Positions 1 through 10,000 of a DNA stretch of 64,000 nucleotides are shown in pieces (position 1 is the stretch's first letter; each line of letters begins with the position of its first letter). The stretch spans positions 62,001 through 126,000 of the forward strand of contig NZ_WWEO01000045.1 in the NCBI RefSeq assembly GCF_009928685.1, given 5' to 3'. The DNA comes from Mucilaginibacter agri. Lineage in GTDB: Bacteria; Bacteroidota; Bacteroidia; Sphingobacteriales; Sphingobacteriaceae. Both the position numbers and the translations under genes were made by a program. The notes beneath the pieces were generated by a model that made no database searches, was not told where the DNA came from, and was given only the letters and a program-made list of their open reading frames with translations.

Positions 1-278
1 AAGGTGATGACCAGGGTGATAACGGGTACCGTCTTAACTTTGTTAACGGCGATGGCATTGTAAGCCTGGGTAATACTAATATTACCGGTGTAGAAGGGCT
101 AAATAAAGTGCTCAAAATAGACCTGGTAATGAAAGATGGTATTTTAGATGCCGATATTGACCATAGGCGCACCATCGTAAACCGAACTTATGAACATAAT
201 GGCGACGTAGTATGGCTGTATGCTAAACATGGTAAAGTTGCTTTCCGATCAGTTAAAATCTACCCTTTAAAAGACTAA
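1..278 (+). CDS. C-terminal end of a probable carbohydrate-active enzyme (partial)
   Basis: An open frame enters from the left edge (first complete codon at position 3) and ends at TAA 276-278. The 91 visible residues are rich in alternating beta-strand patterns, with Gly/Asp turns and a final segment ending in KIYPLKD. This suggests the closing beta-sandwich domain of a secreted glycoside hydrolase. The assignment is an inference: no catalytic residues are visible in this fragment. A ROK sugar kinase starts three bases after the stop, so the two are probably co-transcribed and may act on the same sugar. Confidence 0.5.
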   Translation, partial: GDDQGDNGYRLNFVNGDGIVSLGNTNITGVEGLNKVLKIDLVMKDGILDADIDHRRTIVNRTYEHNGDVVWLYAKHGKVAFRSVKIYPLKD

Positions 279-281
279 GCC

Positions 282-1259
282 ATGCTACTAGGTTTTGACA
301 TAGGCGGAACTAAATGCGCCGTACTTATAGGGGATAAAACTGCAGACGATATCCAAATCTTATGTAAAGAGTCGATGCCAACGGACCTGCCGGTATACGA
401 TATGATCGAAAAATTATTTGTTACCGCAGAACGGCTCCTTGCTCAGTTTAATATTGGTATAACAAAAGTAGAGGGCATAGGTATTAGTTGCGGTGGCCCA
501 CTTAGCAGTAAGAGAGGACTGATTCTGTCGCCGCCAAACCTATTGGGCTGGGATAATGTGCCTATTGTAAAAATGGCCTCGGAGCGATTCGGCAGGCCGG
601 TTTTACTACAAAATGATGCTAATGCCTGTGCTGTAGCCGAGTGGAGATACGGCGCAGGCAAAGGCTACAACAACCTTATTTTTCTAACGTTTGGTACAGG
701 TATGGGAGCTGGCTTAATACTCAATGGTCAGCTCTATTCCGGAATATCAGATTTAGCAGGTGAGGTAGGGCATATTCGATTGGCCGAGATGGGGCCGGTA
801 GGGTTTGGTAAGGCGGGATCATTTGAAGGGTTCTGTAGTGGAGGCGGAATTGCGCAGATCGGCCAGATTAAGGCGAGGGAAATGTTACAGGTGGGCAAAT
901 CCGTAGCCTATTGCAATAGTATTGAAGAACTAACCCAGTTAACGGCTAAATCAATTGCCGAGGCTGCTTTTGCTGGCGACGAAACAGCTTTAGCTGTTTA
1001 TCAACTCTGCGGGCAATACTTAGGCAAGGCACTCGCCTTATTTATTGATATGCTGAATCCGGAATTAATTATCCTGGGAAGTATTTTTGGTCGTTCGGAA
1101 GAACTATTGAGGCCGGCAATGATGGAATCGATTAACCAGGAAGCTTACTTTGAATCTATTGCTGCCTGTAAGATTGTTCCTGCTGGTTTATCAGAAAACG
1201 TTGGTGATATGGCTGCGCTATCCCTCGCAACAATGTCAAACCAAACAGCATTTCAATAA
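282..1259 (+). CDS. ROK-family sugar kinase (glucokinase-like), degenerate zinc motif
   Basis: ROK proteins phosphorylate hexoses such as glucose, fructose, mannose or N-acetylmannosamine with ATP in the cytoplasm. The N-terminal phosphate-binding motif DIGGTK is at residues 6-11, the catalytic Asp lies in NDANACA (about 111-117), and the second ATP motif GTGMGAG is near 138-144. GEVGH (160-164) supplies the His that usually binds zinc. The Cys-rich CxCGxxGCxE segment that normally follows is replaced by KAGSFEGFCSGGG (177-189), leaving a single Cys, so the usual structural zinc site seems lost. The length of 325 aa is normal. It starts three bases after the preceding reading frame, which suggests an operon with that probable glycoside hydrolase. 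The sugar cannot be decided from sequence alone. Confidence 0.88.
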   Translation: MLLGFDIGGTKCAVLIGDKTADDIQILCKESMPTDLPVYDMIEKLFVTAERLLAQFNIGITKVEGIGISCGGPLSSKRGLILSPPNLLGWDNVPIVKMASERFGRPVLLQNDANACAVAEWRYGAGKGYNNLIFLTFGTGMGAGLILNGQLYSGISDLAGEVGHIRLAEMGPVGFGKAGSFEGFCSGGGIAQIGQIKAREMLQVGKSVAYCNSIEELTQLTAKSIAEAAFAGDETALAVYQLCGQYLGKALALFIDMLNPELIILGSIFGRSEELLRPAMMESINQEAYFESIAACKIVPAGLSENVGDMAALSLATMSNQTAFQ

Positions 1260-1269
1260 TTAACCTGCA

Positions 1270-1785
1270 ATGAAAGGCCGTTTAAAAATTGTACTGGTTT
1301 TTACATTGCTGTTTAATTCGTCGGCAAGGTTGTTGGCTCAAGACTATCAAACGCATTGGCCAGCGTTTAAAATCGGGAGGACTGACGCCTCTTACTACGG
1401 CGGTGAAGATCTTCAACCCCGTAGCAAGGTTTTGTTTGTTTATTTTTTGCCCGATTGCGACGACTGCCAGCATTTTACAACCAAGCTTTTGGAACAACGC
1501 AATAGGTTGCAGGGTTTCCGGGTGATTATGATCACCAACACGCCGCTGCAACCGTTGCGTGCTTTCGAAACAAAATATCATTTGAAACAGTATCCGGGCA
1601 TTGTTGCAGGAACTGAGGGGAGTACGTTCGTGTTTCAGCGCGCTTTCCATATTCAGCAATTTCCTTTTGCTGTGTTATATGCTAATGGACGTCAATTGAA
1701 AACTTTCTCCGGCGATGCGATTGGAATGGTACAGCAAATTGTTGATGCTGTTGATAAGAACCAGTCTCGTTCCAAAACTCCCTGA
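1270..1785 (+). CDS. Exported thioredoxin-like protein
   Basis: The protein has 171 aa. A hydrophobic N-terminus (about residues 5-23, ending LLAQ) looks like a signal peptide. The central LFVYFLPDCDDCQHF has the beta-strand plus CxxC arrangement of thioredoxin-fold redox proteins (C63 and C66), and IQQFPFAVLY near residue 130 could supply the cis-proline strand. It is likely a periplasmic thiol-disulfide or peroxiredoxin-like protein. It lies 10 bases after the ROK kinase and probably shares its transcript, although a functional link is not obvious. The active-site dipeptide DD is unlike classical GP or PH pairs, so the redox potential cannot be guessed. Confidence 0.7.
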   Translation: MKGRLKIVLVFTLLFNSSARLLAQDYQTHWPAFKIGRTDASYYGGEDLQPRSKVLFVYFLPDCDDCQHFTTKLLEQRNRLQGFRVIMITNTPLQPLRAFETKYHLKQYPGIVAGTEGSTFVFQRAFHIQQFPFAVLYANGRQLKTFSGDAIGMVQQIVDAVDKNQSRSKTP

Positions 1786-2368
1786 TTTATATGTCGATTC
1801 TGGTGGGTGAATTTCTAAAATAGGAATCACTCACCTAATCATTTACCACGATTTTGATTTTTATAGCCGTTTACCCTATCCAATAATTGACATTTGTAAT
1901 TCTACTGGCATTGCAGGAGAGGGAGCACATCTGGTGCTTAACCTATATTTCAAGAAAATCTAAATAAAGCCTAGTCATCTGTTCTTATTTATTTTATATT
2001 AATTAATATTAAAAAATATTGCAATTTGTTTAGATTTATATTATAATGAAAATCAATTAGTTGTTAATTGCTTGATTGAATACCTAAATTTTTTACAATG
2101 TTCTTGTCGCAATTATTTTTCACTACAAGATACTTTATTACGGACTCTAAAGAGCATCCATCATGATGGCTTGCCGTACGGAAGATGTTCGACAACGTTT
2201 ATCAAACTTTTTGATTCCCGAAATTATTTTTGCCGGACGCTGATCGCCAAATTTAGGCTATAACTGCCTGTATTGCAACGACTGTTCTATACGCTCCCCT
2301 CAGCGGCTTGCGCAGTGATATTTGCAATGATCTATGGTTTTTTATTTCAACCTTAAAATACTATCGCC
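1786..2368. other. AT-rich intergenic region, no convincing gene
   Basis: This stretch of about 580 bases separates the sugar-kinase unit from the lipase block. An imperfect hairpin at about 1803-1836 (GGTGGGTGA pairing with TCACTCACC) could end transcription of the upstream genes but lacks a T-run. The section 1970-2060 is very AT-rich and could hold the promoter for the patatin gene, but I see no clear TAnnTTTG element. A short open frame at 2072-2263 has no recognisable features. I see no copy of the tRNA-Leu 3' end here that would mark an element boundary. Confidence 0.5.
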
Positions 2369-5143
2369 ATGGCCCCCAAATTACTTTTATTTTATTTTTT
2401 GTTGGCTGGCCTGTTCATTACGGGCATCTTATCCAACAAGAACAGTTTCCTGCTAAAAACCCCCAATGCAGAAAGCGGGATAGTTTCGCTCGAACTCTGC
2501 CATTCTAACGCCGAACAAGCAGCCATTTTAAATGACTGGAAAAAGAATTGGGCTTATGTCCCAAAATATACAGTAGATTCAGTCTATACCCGTGAAAAGG
2601 TGTGTGCCCTGCCAACTGCGGTGCATAACATAAAAGTCGATTTCATTTTTATCTTTTTCTATGTCGGGTTATTTGTGTTCTTAATTTGGCGAAAGCAGGA
2701 GTGCTACGAAGGTTTTTTAAGTGCCCGCCAGGCTGTATCCCTTGTTTTTATCGCGGGCATGCTGGATATCGTTGAAAACATCTTTGCGCTGCTGTCTATA
2801 CGGGAAATTGAACGCGGAGCCACCGAAAGCGGTCTCGCACTGTTGGTATTTATTCCGTCCCTTATCAAATGGCTCCTGCTTATTTTTAGTATTGCTTATT
2901 ATTATTACAGAGTGCTCCGCCCGGCGATGAAGAAAAACCTCAGGATAATAAACTTTTATTTAAGGGCCTTTGCTTTACAGTTATGGCGATTTCGGATCGT
3001 AGTGATTGGTTTGTTGGTACTATTAGTCCTGATTAATTTCGTCGATCAATTTGCGGATCTCCTTGTATCCATAAATAGTTCACCTTGGGGCGTATTCTGG
3101 TTCATGCTCGCAATACTTGTTCATGCCGTGTTGAACTGGTATTTGCCGAAAGCCTATGATGACGCCCATGAGCGAAAGCGTGATTACGACTTTAAATCCG
3201 TTTATCAAAAAAGCCCTGATTATAAAAAACGAGTTACCCTAAAAACCTATCTAAGCAGGTTAATTGGATCGGCAACACTGATGGTCCCAGCTACAGGTAT
3301 TCTGTCTGCCATGCAGTCTTATCATATCAAATATTTCTTAGACGGCATCCCGCCGATGGCCCTTTTCGTACTAATAATTTTCTTTTATATCGAAATACTC
3401 CGGTTCAAATTGTTAGATCGCATATTTTTCAAGAACAAGCAATTTAACGAAAGTCGATATTGGATATTATTCCTAATTGTTTTGTTGGGTGTAGCCTGGA
3501 GTTTCTACGCGGGCAACAAGCAACCATCATCGCTCATTCATATTGCCATTAGCCTTTTCGGATTATCTTTTCTCTTTTTGGTCACCGTTAATTATCGCGA
3601 AAAGTTCCAAAACAATATACCCTTTGTCCCCATACTTGCTTTCGTGAGTGTGGTCGTATTTGTCTTTTTTATCCTTTTTAATTTTCGTTTTTTTTCGTCA
3701 CTGGTTACCAGGGAAGACCGTTTTTATTCTTTGCCATTTGTTATCAGTGGAATGGTATTTTATACCATTCTCAGTTCCGTACTACTACTCATCGGCCTTA
3801 AGTACAAAATTCAGCCAATTACCTTTTTTATGGTGATCACATTTATGATATCTTCCGCAACGATTTCCGATTTTCATAATGTAAGCCTTGTTGACCGGAA
3901 AGTAACGCCTGCAGTGGAGGAGGACAGCTTGCGAGTTTACGTGAGGGATTGGTTGAAAAGCCGCGAATCGGAAATAATGAAGCAAGATGACGTGGGTAAA
4001 GAATATCCCGTATTCTTTGTGAATGCCTTTGGCGGTGGTATCAAAGCCGCTGCCTGGACAACGATGGTGGTAGGCAGGCTAGATTCCCTCATGCTGCTCA
4101 ATAGGGATAGCTCAACGGCAACACCGGATTTCCAGCATTATGTATTCTCTTATTCTGGTGCATCCGGAGGGACTATCGGACTATCATTGTTGGCCGCTTC
4201 AAGATTGAAACATGTTGGGCATCCGGATTCGGACACCGTATTTGTTAACGATAAAACACAACTCAAATTCTATGGGCATGATTTTCTGACGAATGACCTG
4301 GTAGGCATTCTCGGACGTGACTTTTTAATGGGATCGTTCGGGCTTAACCTTTACGCCGACCGTGCTAAAGTTACTGAGGAAGCATGGGAAGCATATGGTT
4401 ACCCTTCGGGGCTTGCATACGATACGGTTTTGCGTACGGCGTGGAAGGATAAACGTAAAGAGGTTCCGCTCTTCGTCTCCAATACTTACGACATTAATGA
4501 TGGTGTCAAAGCTATACTGGCACCGGTAAAGCTAGATACGATGGATTTTCCCGGAGTTCTTCTGATACAAGATTTAATTAAAAACAAAGATATCCATCTG
4601 AGTAGCGCAGCCTTCTTGAGCGCGCGCTTTCCCTTTGTAAGCCCCACCGGAAAATTTAATGAGCAACATCATTTTACAGATGGCGGTACCGTTGAGAACT
4701 CAGGAGCGGAAACTTCCCTGCAGCTTATCAGGGTTTTTCGTTCTGTTTTGGACACGTTGAAAAAAACTAACCCGGCTTATAGCCGGGTCCACATCTCTAT
4801 TCTATCCATTCCAAACAGTATTGCGCCCATGGACTCGGTAGAACGCACAAAAAATCTTTACGAGACCAGCGCACCATTGCTGGGTATTTTAAATACCATT
4901 AGTGGCAATTCGATCAAGGCCGATATCACAAATAAATACCTCGCCGGTCAACAGGGGTGGAGCTATTACTACGTCAGGCCTAATGATCTGAAGATCTGTA
5001 ATGGAACAATTCACCCTGTGCTGCCTTTGGGTTGGCAGATTTCCGACTTTGCTTTAGATATGATGCTGGCCTCGGTTAAGCGAAAGGATACTGACCTTAC
5101 AAAGATTCAGCAATATTTCTTAACAAATTTTAGTAAGTATTGA
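2369..5143 (+). CDS. Polytopic membrane patatin-like phospholipase
   Basis: Patatin-fold enzymes are Ser-Asp dyad acyl hydrolases. The first about 500 of 924 residues form roughly a dozen hydrophobic segments, for example at 3-22, 90-110 and 118-140, with the last cluster close to 490. The C-terminal part carries all three patatin signatures: the oxyanion loop GGGIKA (555-560), the nucleophile elbow GASGG with Ser599, and DGG with Asp771. The catalytic domain is therefore complete and tethered to the membrane. It is the first gene of a three-gene forward unit with a small membrane protein and an alpha/beta hydrolase, and a second patatin-like gene lies opposite. A role in lipid remodelling or in antagonism/defence is inference only; no cyclic-nucleotide synthase of CBASS type is adjacent. 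Confidence 0.85.
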   Translation: MAPKLLLFYFLLAGLFITGILSNKNSFLLKTPNAESGIVSLELCHSNAEQAAILNDWKKNWAYVPKYTVDSVYTREKVCALPTAVHNIKVDFIFIFFYVGLFVFLIWRKQECYEGFLSARQAVSLVFIAGMLDIVENIFALLSIREIERGATESGLALLVFIPSLIKWLLLIFSIAYYYYRVLRPAMKKNLRIINFYLRAFALQLWRFRIVVIGLLVLLVLINFVDQFADLLVSINSSPWGVFWFMLAILVHAVLNWYLPKAYDDAHERKRDYDFKSVYQKSPDYKKRVTLKTYLSRLIGSATLMVPATGILSAMQSYHIKYFLDGIPPMALFVLIIFFYIEILRFKLLDRIFFKNKQFNESRYWILFLIVLLGVAWSFYAGNKQPSSLIHIAISLFGLSFLFLVTVNYREKFQNNIPFVPILAFVSVVVFVFFILFNFRFFSSLVTREDRFYSLPFVISGMVFYTILSSVLLLIGLKYKIQPITFFMVITFMISSATISDFHNVSLVDRKVTPAVEEDSLRVYVRDWLKSRESEIMKQDDVGKEYPVFFVNAFGGGIKAAAWTTMVVGRLDSLMLLNRDSSTATPDFQHYVFSYSGASGGTIGLSLLAASRLKHVGHPDSDTVFVNDKTQLKFYGHDFLTNDLVGILGRDFLMGSFGLNLYADRAKVTEEAWEAYGYPSGLAYDTVLRTAWKDKRKEVPLFVSNTYDINDGVKAILAPVKLDTMDFPGVLLIQDLIKNKDIHLSSAAFLSARFPFVSPTGKFNEQHHFTDGGTVENSGAETSLQLIRVFRSVLDTLKKTNPAYSRVHISILSIPNSIAPMDSVERTKNLYETSAPLLGILNTISGNSIKADITNKYLAGQQGWSYYYVRPNDLKICNGTIHPVLPLGWQISDFALDMMLASVKRKDTDLTKIQQYFLTNFSKY

Positions 5144-5161
5144 TCCCTAAATCTATATGCA

Positions 5162-5998
5162 ATGAACTTAATGATCATATTGGAAGTAACAAATTTACGT
5201 TTATTTAAAGGCGAACATGTATTGGAAATGTTTAAGGGATGGCCGCTCGCCATGCTGGCTGCGTCACTAACAGTTGGTGTGTTTACTACAGGTATTATTG
5301 AGGCACTTAAGCGATGGCAAAGGAAAAAGAATTTTGAAAAATGGGTTAAAGGTTGGCTAGAAAAAGGAAGTGTATTGGATGTAATTCCTAGCGACAATAG
5401 CATGGAGGGTACCACAGTTGAAAACCCATTATCGTCTGCGCCGGAAAAGCCTAAGCCGAGTTTTGATCTTAAGAGTGTACTTGCCCAGTTAGCATTGCTG
5501 ACTACTGGAGGCAACGAGAAGGCACTTTATCACTTGCCCATTGAAAATCTTTGTGGTCAATTAGCCATCGCAGCACAGGCGGCTATGGAATACCCGGAAA
5601 CCTATAAAGCTTTGTTAGGTGCTTTTATTAGTCATCAGGTTGACCAGAAAAGTCTTAATGAGGATTGGAAGACGGTAGTTGAATTTAATAGAACCCTGAA
5701 CTCATTAAAAACAGAAAGCAATAACAATTATAACGAGGCGAGGAATAAGATCAACAATTATATTCAACGTAACATCGATGGCTTACAGATCGATATTTCT
5801 ACAAAATGGCTAAACTTCCTTTGGCTTAGTTGCTTGTCTTGTAGTGTAATTTTGGCTGCTGTGCTCGGTTTTTTTGCTTTTGGTTGGGCGGATTGGCTTA
5901 CATGGTTGGTGGTTACGATAATTGTTGGTTATGAAGGGGCGTTTTTATCGATAGTGATAAGGGGCATTTTGAAACGCTTAGAAAAGAGTAATGTATGA
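5162..5998 (+). CDS. Membrane protein of unknown function between two lipases
   Basis: I do not recognise this 278-residue protein. One hydrophobic helix is near residues 27-46 (WPLAMLAASLTVGVF...), followed by a basic patch (KRWQRKKNF). A soluble, partly helical middle is next, and two strong C-terminal membrane helices lie at about 219-240 and 243-268. It sits 18 bases after the patatin gene and overlaps the next gene by four bases (ATGA at 5995-5998), so translation of the two is probably coupled. That makes it a candidate partner or anchor for the alpha/beta hydrolase. The start could also be one of the Met codons at residue 4 or 23. Confidence 0.7.
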   Translation: MNLMIILEVTNLRLFKGEHVLEMFKGWPLAMLAASLTVGVFTTGIIEALKRWQRKKNFEKWVKGWLEKGSVLDVIPSDNSMEGTTVENPLSSAPEKPKPSFDLKSVLAQLALLTTGGNEKALYHLPIENLCGQLAIAAQAAMEYPETYKALLGAFISHQVDQKSLNEDWKTVVEFNRTLNSLKTESNNNYNEARNKINNYIQRNIDGLQIDISTKWLNFLWLSCLSCSVILAAVLGFFAFGWADWLTWLVVTIIVGYEGAFLSIVIRGILKRLEKSNV

Positions 5999-6843
5999 AC
6001 ATTGGGATAAGGCAAAACAAATCCCTTGAAATAAAGCGGGAGCGGGGGATTGGAGCATACACAGCGGTAAATGCGGAGGGGTTGTGGCCTGCTTTTGAAA
6101 ATGATTTGGTTATTCTGGTTCATGGTTTTAACAACGATCGGAAAAGCGCGCAGGGTGTATACGACAAGCTGCTCTCAAACTATCGAAATTCGGGCGTGCC
6201 CGAACGTTATCTGAAACGGATTGTGCCCTTCTTCTGGCCAGCGTATAGAGATTGGGTAATTAAAGGCGCAAGTTACTCCACTATGATTGGTGATACCATT
6301 GCCATGTCATTCAAATTGGCGGAATATCTCAACATTTCGTTTCTCAACAACCGAAGGCTGCAAATTACCTTTATTGCCCATTCACTTGGCTGCCGCCTTG
6401 TTTTGGAAGCGATGACAAAAATCCTCACTCCCCAGATCCAGAATGTGAAACATACCTGCCTTCTGGCAGCTGCAGTACCAATCAGTTTATTCGGCAAACC
6501 ATCGGGCAATCTTTATCCCTTAACAAACACAAGTTTGAAATTTTCGGGGATTGCTTCCAGAGCGGATTGGACACTGGCTACCCTTTTCAGACTTGGCGGG
6601 CTGTTATCCGCCGATGGAACGGCATCCCGGGCGGTGGGTTTTGATGGCAAACCAGAACACTTATGGACCGATGGTTGTGAGCACTTGCGGATCGGTCATA
6701 CCAGGTATTGGGGAAATATGCAGGTTGCTCAATTTGTTGCGGGAAAAATCAATATGCCCGTAGCCAGGTCAATACGCCGGAATGATTTATTCGCTAATGA
6801 ATTTTCTATTAATACAATTGGCAAAAGGGAAATTGGAGAATAG
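5995..6843 (+). CDS. Alpha/beta-fold hydrolase, lipase/esterase-like
   Basis: The protein has 282 aa. LVILVHGFNND at about 39-49 is the oxyanion strand with the HG motif of alpha/beta hydrolases. FIAHSLGCRL carries the nucleophile elbow, with Ser130 in AHSLG, a variant of GxSxG with Ala in the first position. A late His, for example in GHTRYWG, could complete the triad. No signal peptide is visible, so it is probably cytoplasmic or held by the upstream membrane protein, with which it overlaps by four bases. Such proteins are often annotated as DUF900-like hydrolases. The substrate is unknown, and being beside two patatins suggests a lipid or acyl ester. Confidence 0.78.
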   Translation: MNIGIRQNKSLEIKRERGIGAYTAVNAEGLWPAFENDLVILVHGFNNDRKSAQGVYDKLLSNYRNSGVPERYLKRIVPFFWPAYRDWVIKGASYSTMIGDTIAMSFKLAEYLNISFLNNRRLQITFIAHSLGCRLVLEAMTKILTPQIQNVKHTCLLAAAVPISLFGKPSGNLYPLTNTSLKFSGIASRADWTLATLFRLGGLLSADGTASRAVGFDGKPEHLWTDGCEHLRIGHTRYWGNMQVAQFVAGKINMPVARSIRRNDLFANEFSINTIGKREIGE

Positions 6844-7030
6844 TTTTATAATGCTTTCAAACTATTATCAATTAGCGTTACTGTTGGGCCTAATGCGTTG
6901 TTGGTTTGATGTTCTCGACAGGGTAGAAGGCGGGTTGTCCTCGAATGCTCCGGCGGTTCAGATTTTCCAGACAATAATGCGATGCTGCGGCAATCACTGA
7001 CGCGCTTATACCAAGGCGAAAACGGATTGA

Positions 7031-10000
7031 TCAAAGCGTTCCCAGGAAATCAGTAAACATTTTCCATTGAAATTTTAACTTTTTATCTTTCAAATATTTG
7101 GCTTGAGTTGTTTGGCTGTTTTTCCAAGTGGGTATTACACCTGGAAAATGCAGGTCATCAATGTCGCTTATAGATAAATATCCCAATTTACGATAGCTTT
7201 CGAATTGGGCTTCATCGAAAAACTGGTCGCCGGTGGATTGCTGCGGGAAAGTTTTATTTACTTTCGAGTACTGACGGACATCGACAGTCTCCTGCCCATT
7301 TATGGAGGTTTTGATATAAATGAGTGTTCCTACAGGTCCATCCTTACCAGGATATTTGATCTGACCCTGTGCCACGTGTTTCGAATCTTTTCCTCCTTCT
7401 ACAATGGCTTTCAAATCCAGCGTTATCTCCACGCCAAAATCAATCCTGCAGCGTCTGATGGCATTGCCAAGGCCTTCACAGGACGCGTCATCATCCTGTT
7501 CGCCGTCCCCTAAAATAATATAAGTACAACGGCGCCTGACCAGTTCATAGAGGCCCATGTTATCAAAATGGCCACCATCCGAAAGACAAACATAATCCGT
7601 ATTAATGTCCGATTTACCCATGAGGTCTTTAATCAGATACAACAGGCCCCAGGATGGGTCTGAATTTTGCCATGCATTTTTCCGCGGATTGCCGATCCAC
7701 CAGCCGAGTCGTATGTTAAACAACGTCAACAGAAATGCTACTGAAGTTGAAGAATGGTAACCCCAGTTGGGATTAACAGCAGCGCCGGAAATGGCCATAG
7801 CCGTTCCCAATGTAGGCCCGCCGTTTGGATTTGAAAATTGTTCCGTTGGTCGGTAGCCATATTCATAAACATGGTCGATATTATACGTTGCAGACCGGGT
7901 GGGGCTAAAGTCAAATCCGCAATATAGAGGTGAAAAGATAAATGATTCTGCCATTCGGTCCTGCCGGTCAAGCGCGGAGACCACTGTGGCATTCAATGCA
8001 GTATTGATGATTGGAAAGGGCCCCTGGTATCCCTCGGCTGCTCGAAAGGAGGAAAGTAGCAGGTCATCATTTGTATCGAAGCCGGTGAAAGGATTCGCCG
8101 TTTTTACACGGTCTTCACGGGTGCGGGTTGCACCCAGGTATGCTCTGGTCAGGCGGTTCCTGTAAAAATGATGCAGTGAAAACTCGTTCACGCCTATACG
8201 CCAGCTCAGGGCCAGGGTAAGCACCAGGAGCACGCCCGTTTCGCCCACGTTAAACCATTCGTGGGAATTGGCCGAAAAATCTTTTGGACACAAGTTCCTA
8301 AGCTGGCCGGTAATCCAGGAACCGATCAGAAGAAACCCGATCATGAAAATATAAGGGACAAGCTTAACGAACAGAGCTGTTGTGTTTTTTTGGGTTTCTG
8401 GATTTCCCTCCTTAGACTCAAATGCCTTTTTTACACCCCATCCAACAATTGCCGCCCACCCTCCCCAGGCGGCAACTAATGCCTTAGAGGCTGCGGGGTA
8501 GAGGTCTGGCAAAACCAGCGCGGCTAAGCTAACCAATATCCAAATAAGCACAAAGCGGTGCACGAGGCCGCCAATGCGGCCCCACCATTCCCGGCGGTAA
8601 TCAGGAAATAGATTACCCATGATGGCCATGCGTACGATCACCGTTAAAGCCAGCACTTCCAAAATAATAGGCAAACCGAGCACTAAAGCCGCTTTGTTAG
8701 CATCGATCAACCCAAATAAGCATACTCTCGATTTTATATATTGAATCAACACCCAGGCAAGACCAAGAAAAGCGACACATGCCAGCGACGCAATAATCGA
8801 AGAACAGATTACTGCCCACCAGATTTTTTTTCTTAGTATTTCATCCATGGCAATTTCTTCAGTCGTTCTGGTGGCAGAAAGTACCGTTGCCCTGCCTGCG
8901 CCTCTTAAGTCCTCCCGCTTATGATAGTTGCCAAATGCTGCCAGCATAATGAAGCAAATAAAACACGAAACGCCCGTCGGCCATATAAGCTTGAGTTTGT
9001 TTACGAGATCAAGCTCTTGTGTTGTGTAACCGTAAAACCAAATGCTGATGATCAAGCCAAATATAGCTGCCCAAGCCATTAAAAAACCGGGAATACGCTT
9101 TGCCGATTGCACCAATCTGGTTTGGTACAATTTGATAAGTTCCCAATATCTGCGTCCAACTTCTTCTCCTCTTTGCAATTGCGCCGGTTGAAATGAACGC
9201 ATAGCGAGTGCGACGGCGATAGATCCCGGGAATAATATCAAGAAGCTCCAGATAAGCGATTTCCAGTTACTAAACCTTGGTATGTGATCGTGAACTAAAT
9301 GCAACCAACCCTGGTACAAATTAAAGATAAACGATAGCGTGCTAAGCAAAATAAGTAAAAGGACAAATTGGTTGATCAGGGTGTTCCGCAACCAGGTCAT
9401 TCCAGAAGCCCAGGCATCGGCCGACATAATACTAACATTTGGTGATAAATAATTACTGAACATGCGCAGCCACCGTATAGGCCTCACCTCATCGGCTAAA
9501 GGGTCTGCTGATGTGTCCGGGCATAACCTGTCGCCCACTTTGCTTATCGAGGTCGCTCTCTTGATCCACGACTCCAACCAGGTGCCGATGTAGCCGCCGC
9601 CGGAAACTGTTGACAAATAATCAAAATGATGGAGCAAGCCCAGCTCTGCTAATTTTTGAATAATTCCCAGGTTGAAAGTTGCGGAACGGATACCACCGCC
9701 CGAAAATGCAAGGCCCATCAGTTTCATATCAACAGCCCGTTTGATCGGGTCGAAATTAGCAAGGGGCGCCGCGTCAGGATTTTCGGAAGAAGTTTTTTCT
9801 TCAGTTTTTTTTACCCCACGCCCCGAAGCCCAAAGATCTTTCTGTCTCGCTAGTCTTAAGTTTTCAATTTCCAGAAGTTCGTCTCCAAAAAAGGTTTCAA
9901 AGGGTAATGCAAGCCCTTGTTTTTTAAGTTTTGCCAGAAGCTTTGCATCATCTAATAAAAGCTCTTGCACCTCATCGGTATGATTAGTCCACCAGAGCTC

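Noticed and set aside
2072..2263. Small protein gene in the gap before the first patatin
   Set aside because: Composition is unlike neighbouring proteins, with no recognisable motif, and the DNA is simply AT-rich intergenic sequence.
6782..7000. Small gene between the convergent hydrolase and patatin genes
   Set aside because: It overlaps the end of the alpha/beta hydrolase in another frame and shows no protein-like conservation pattern.
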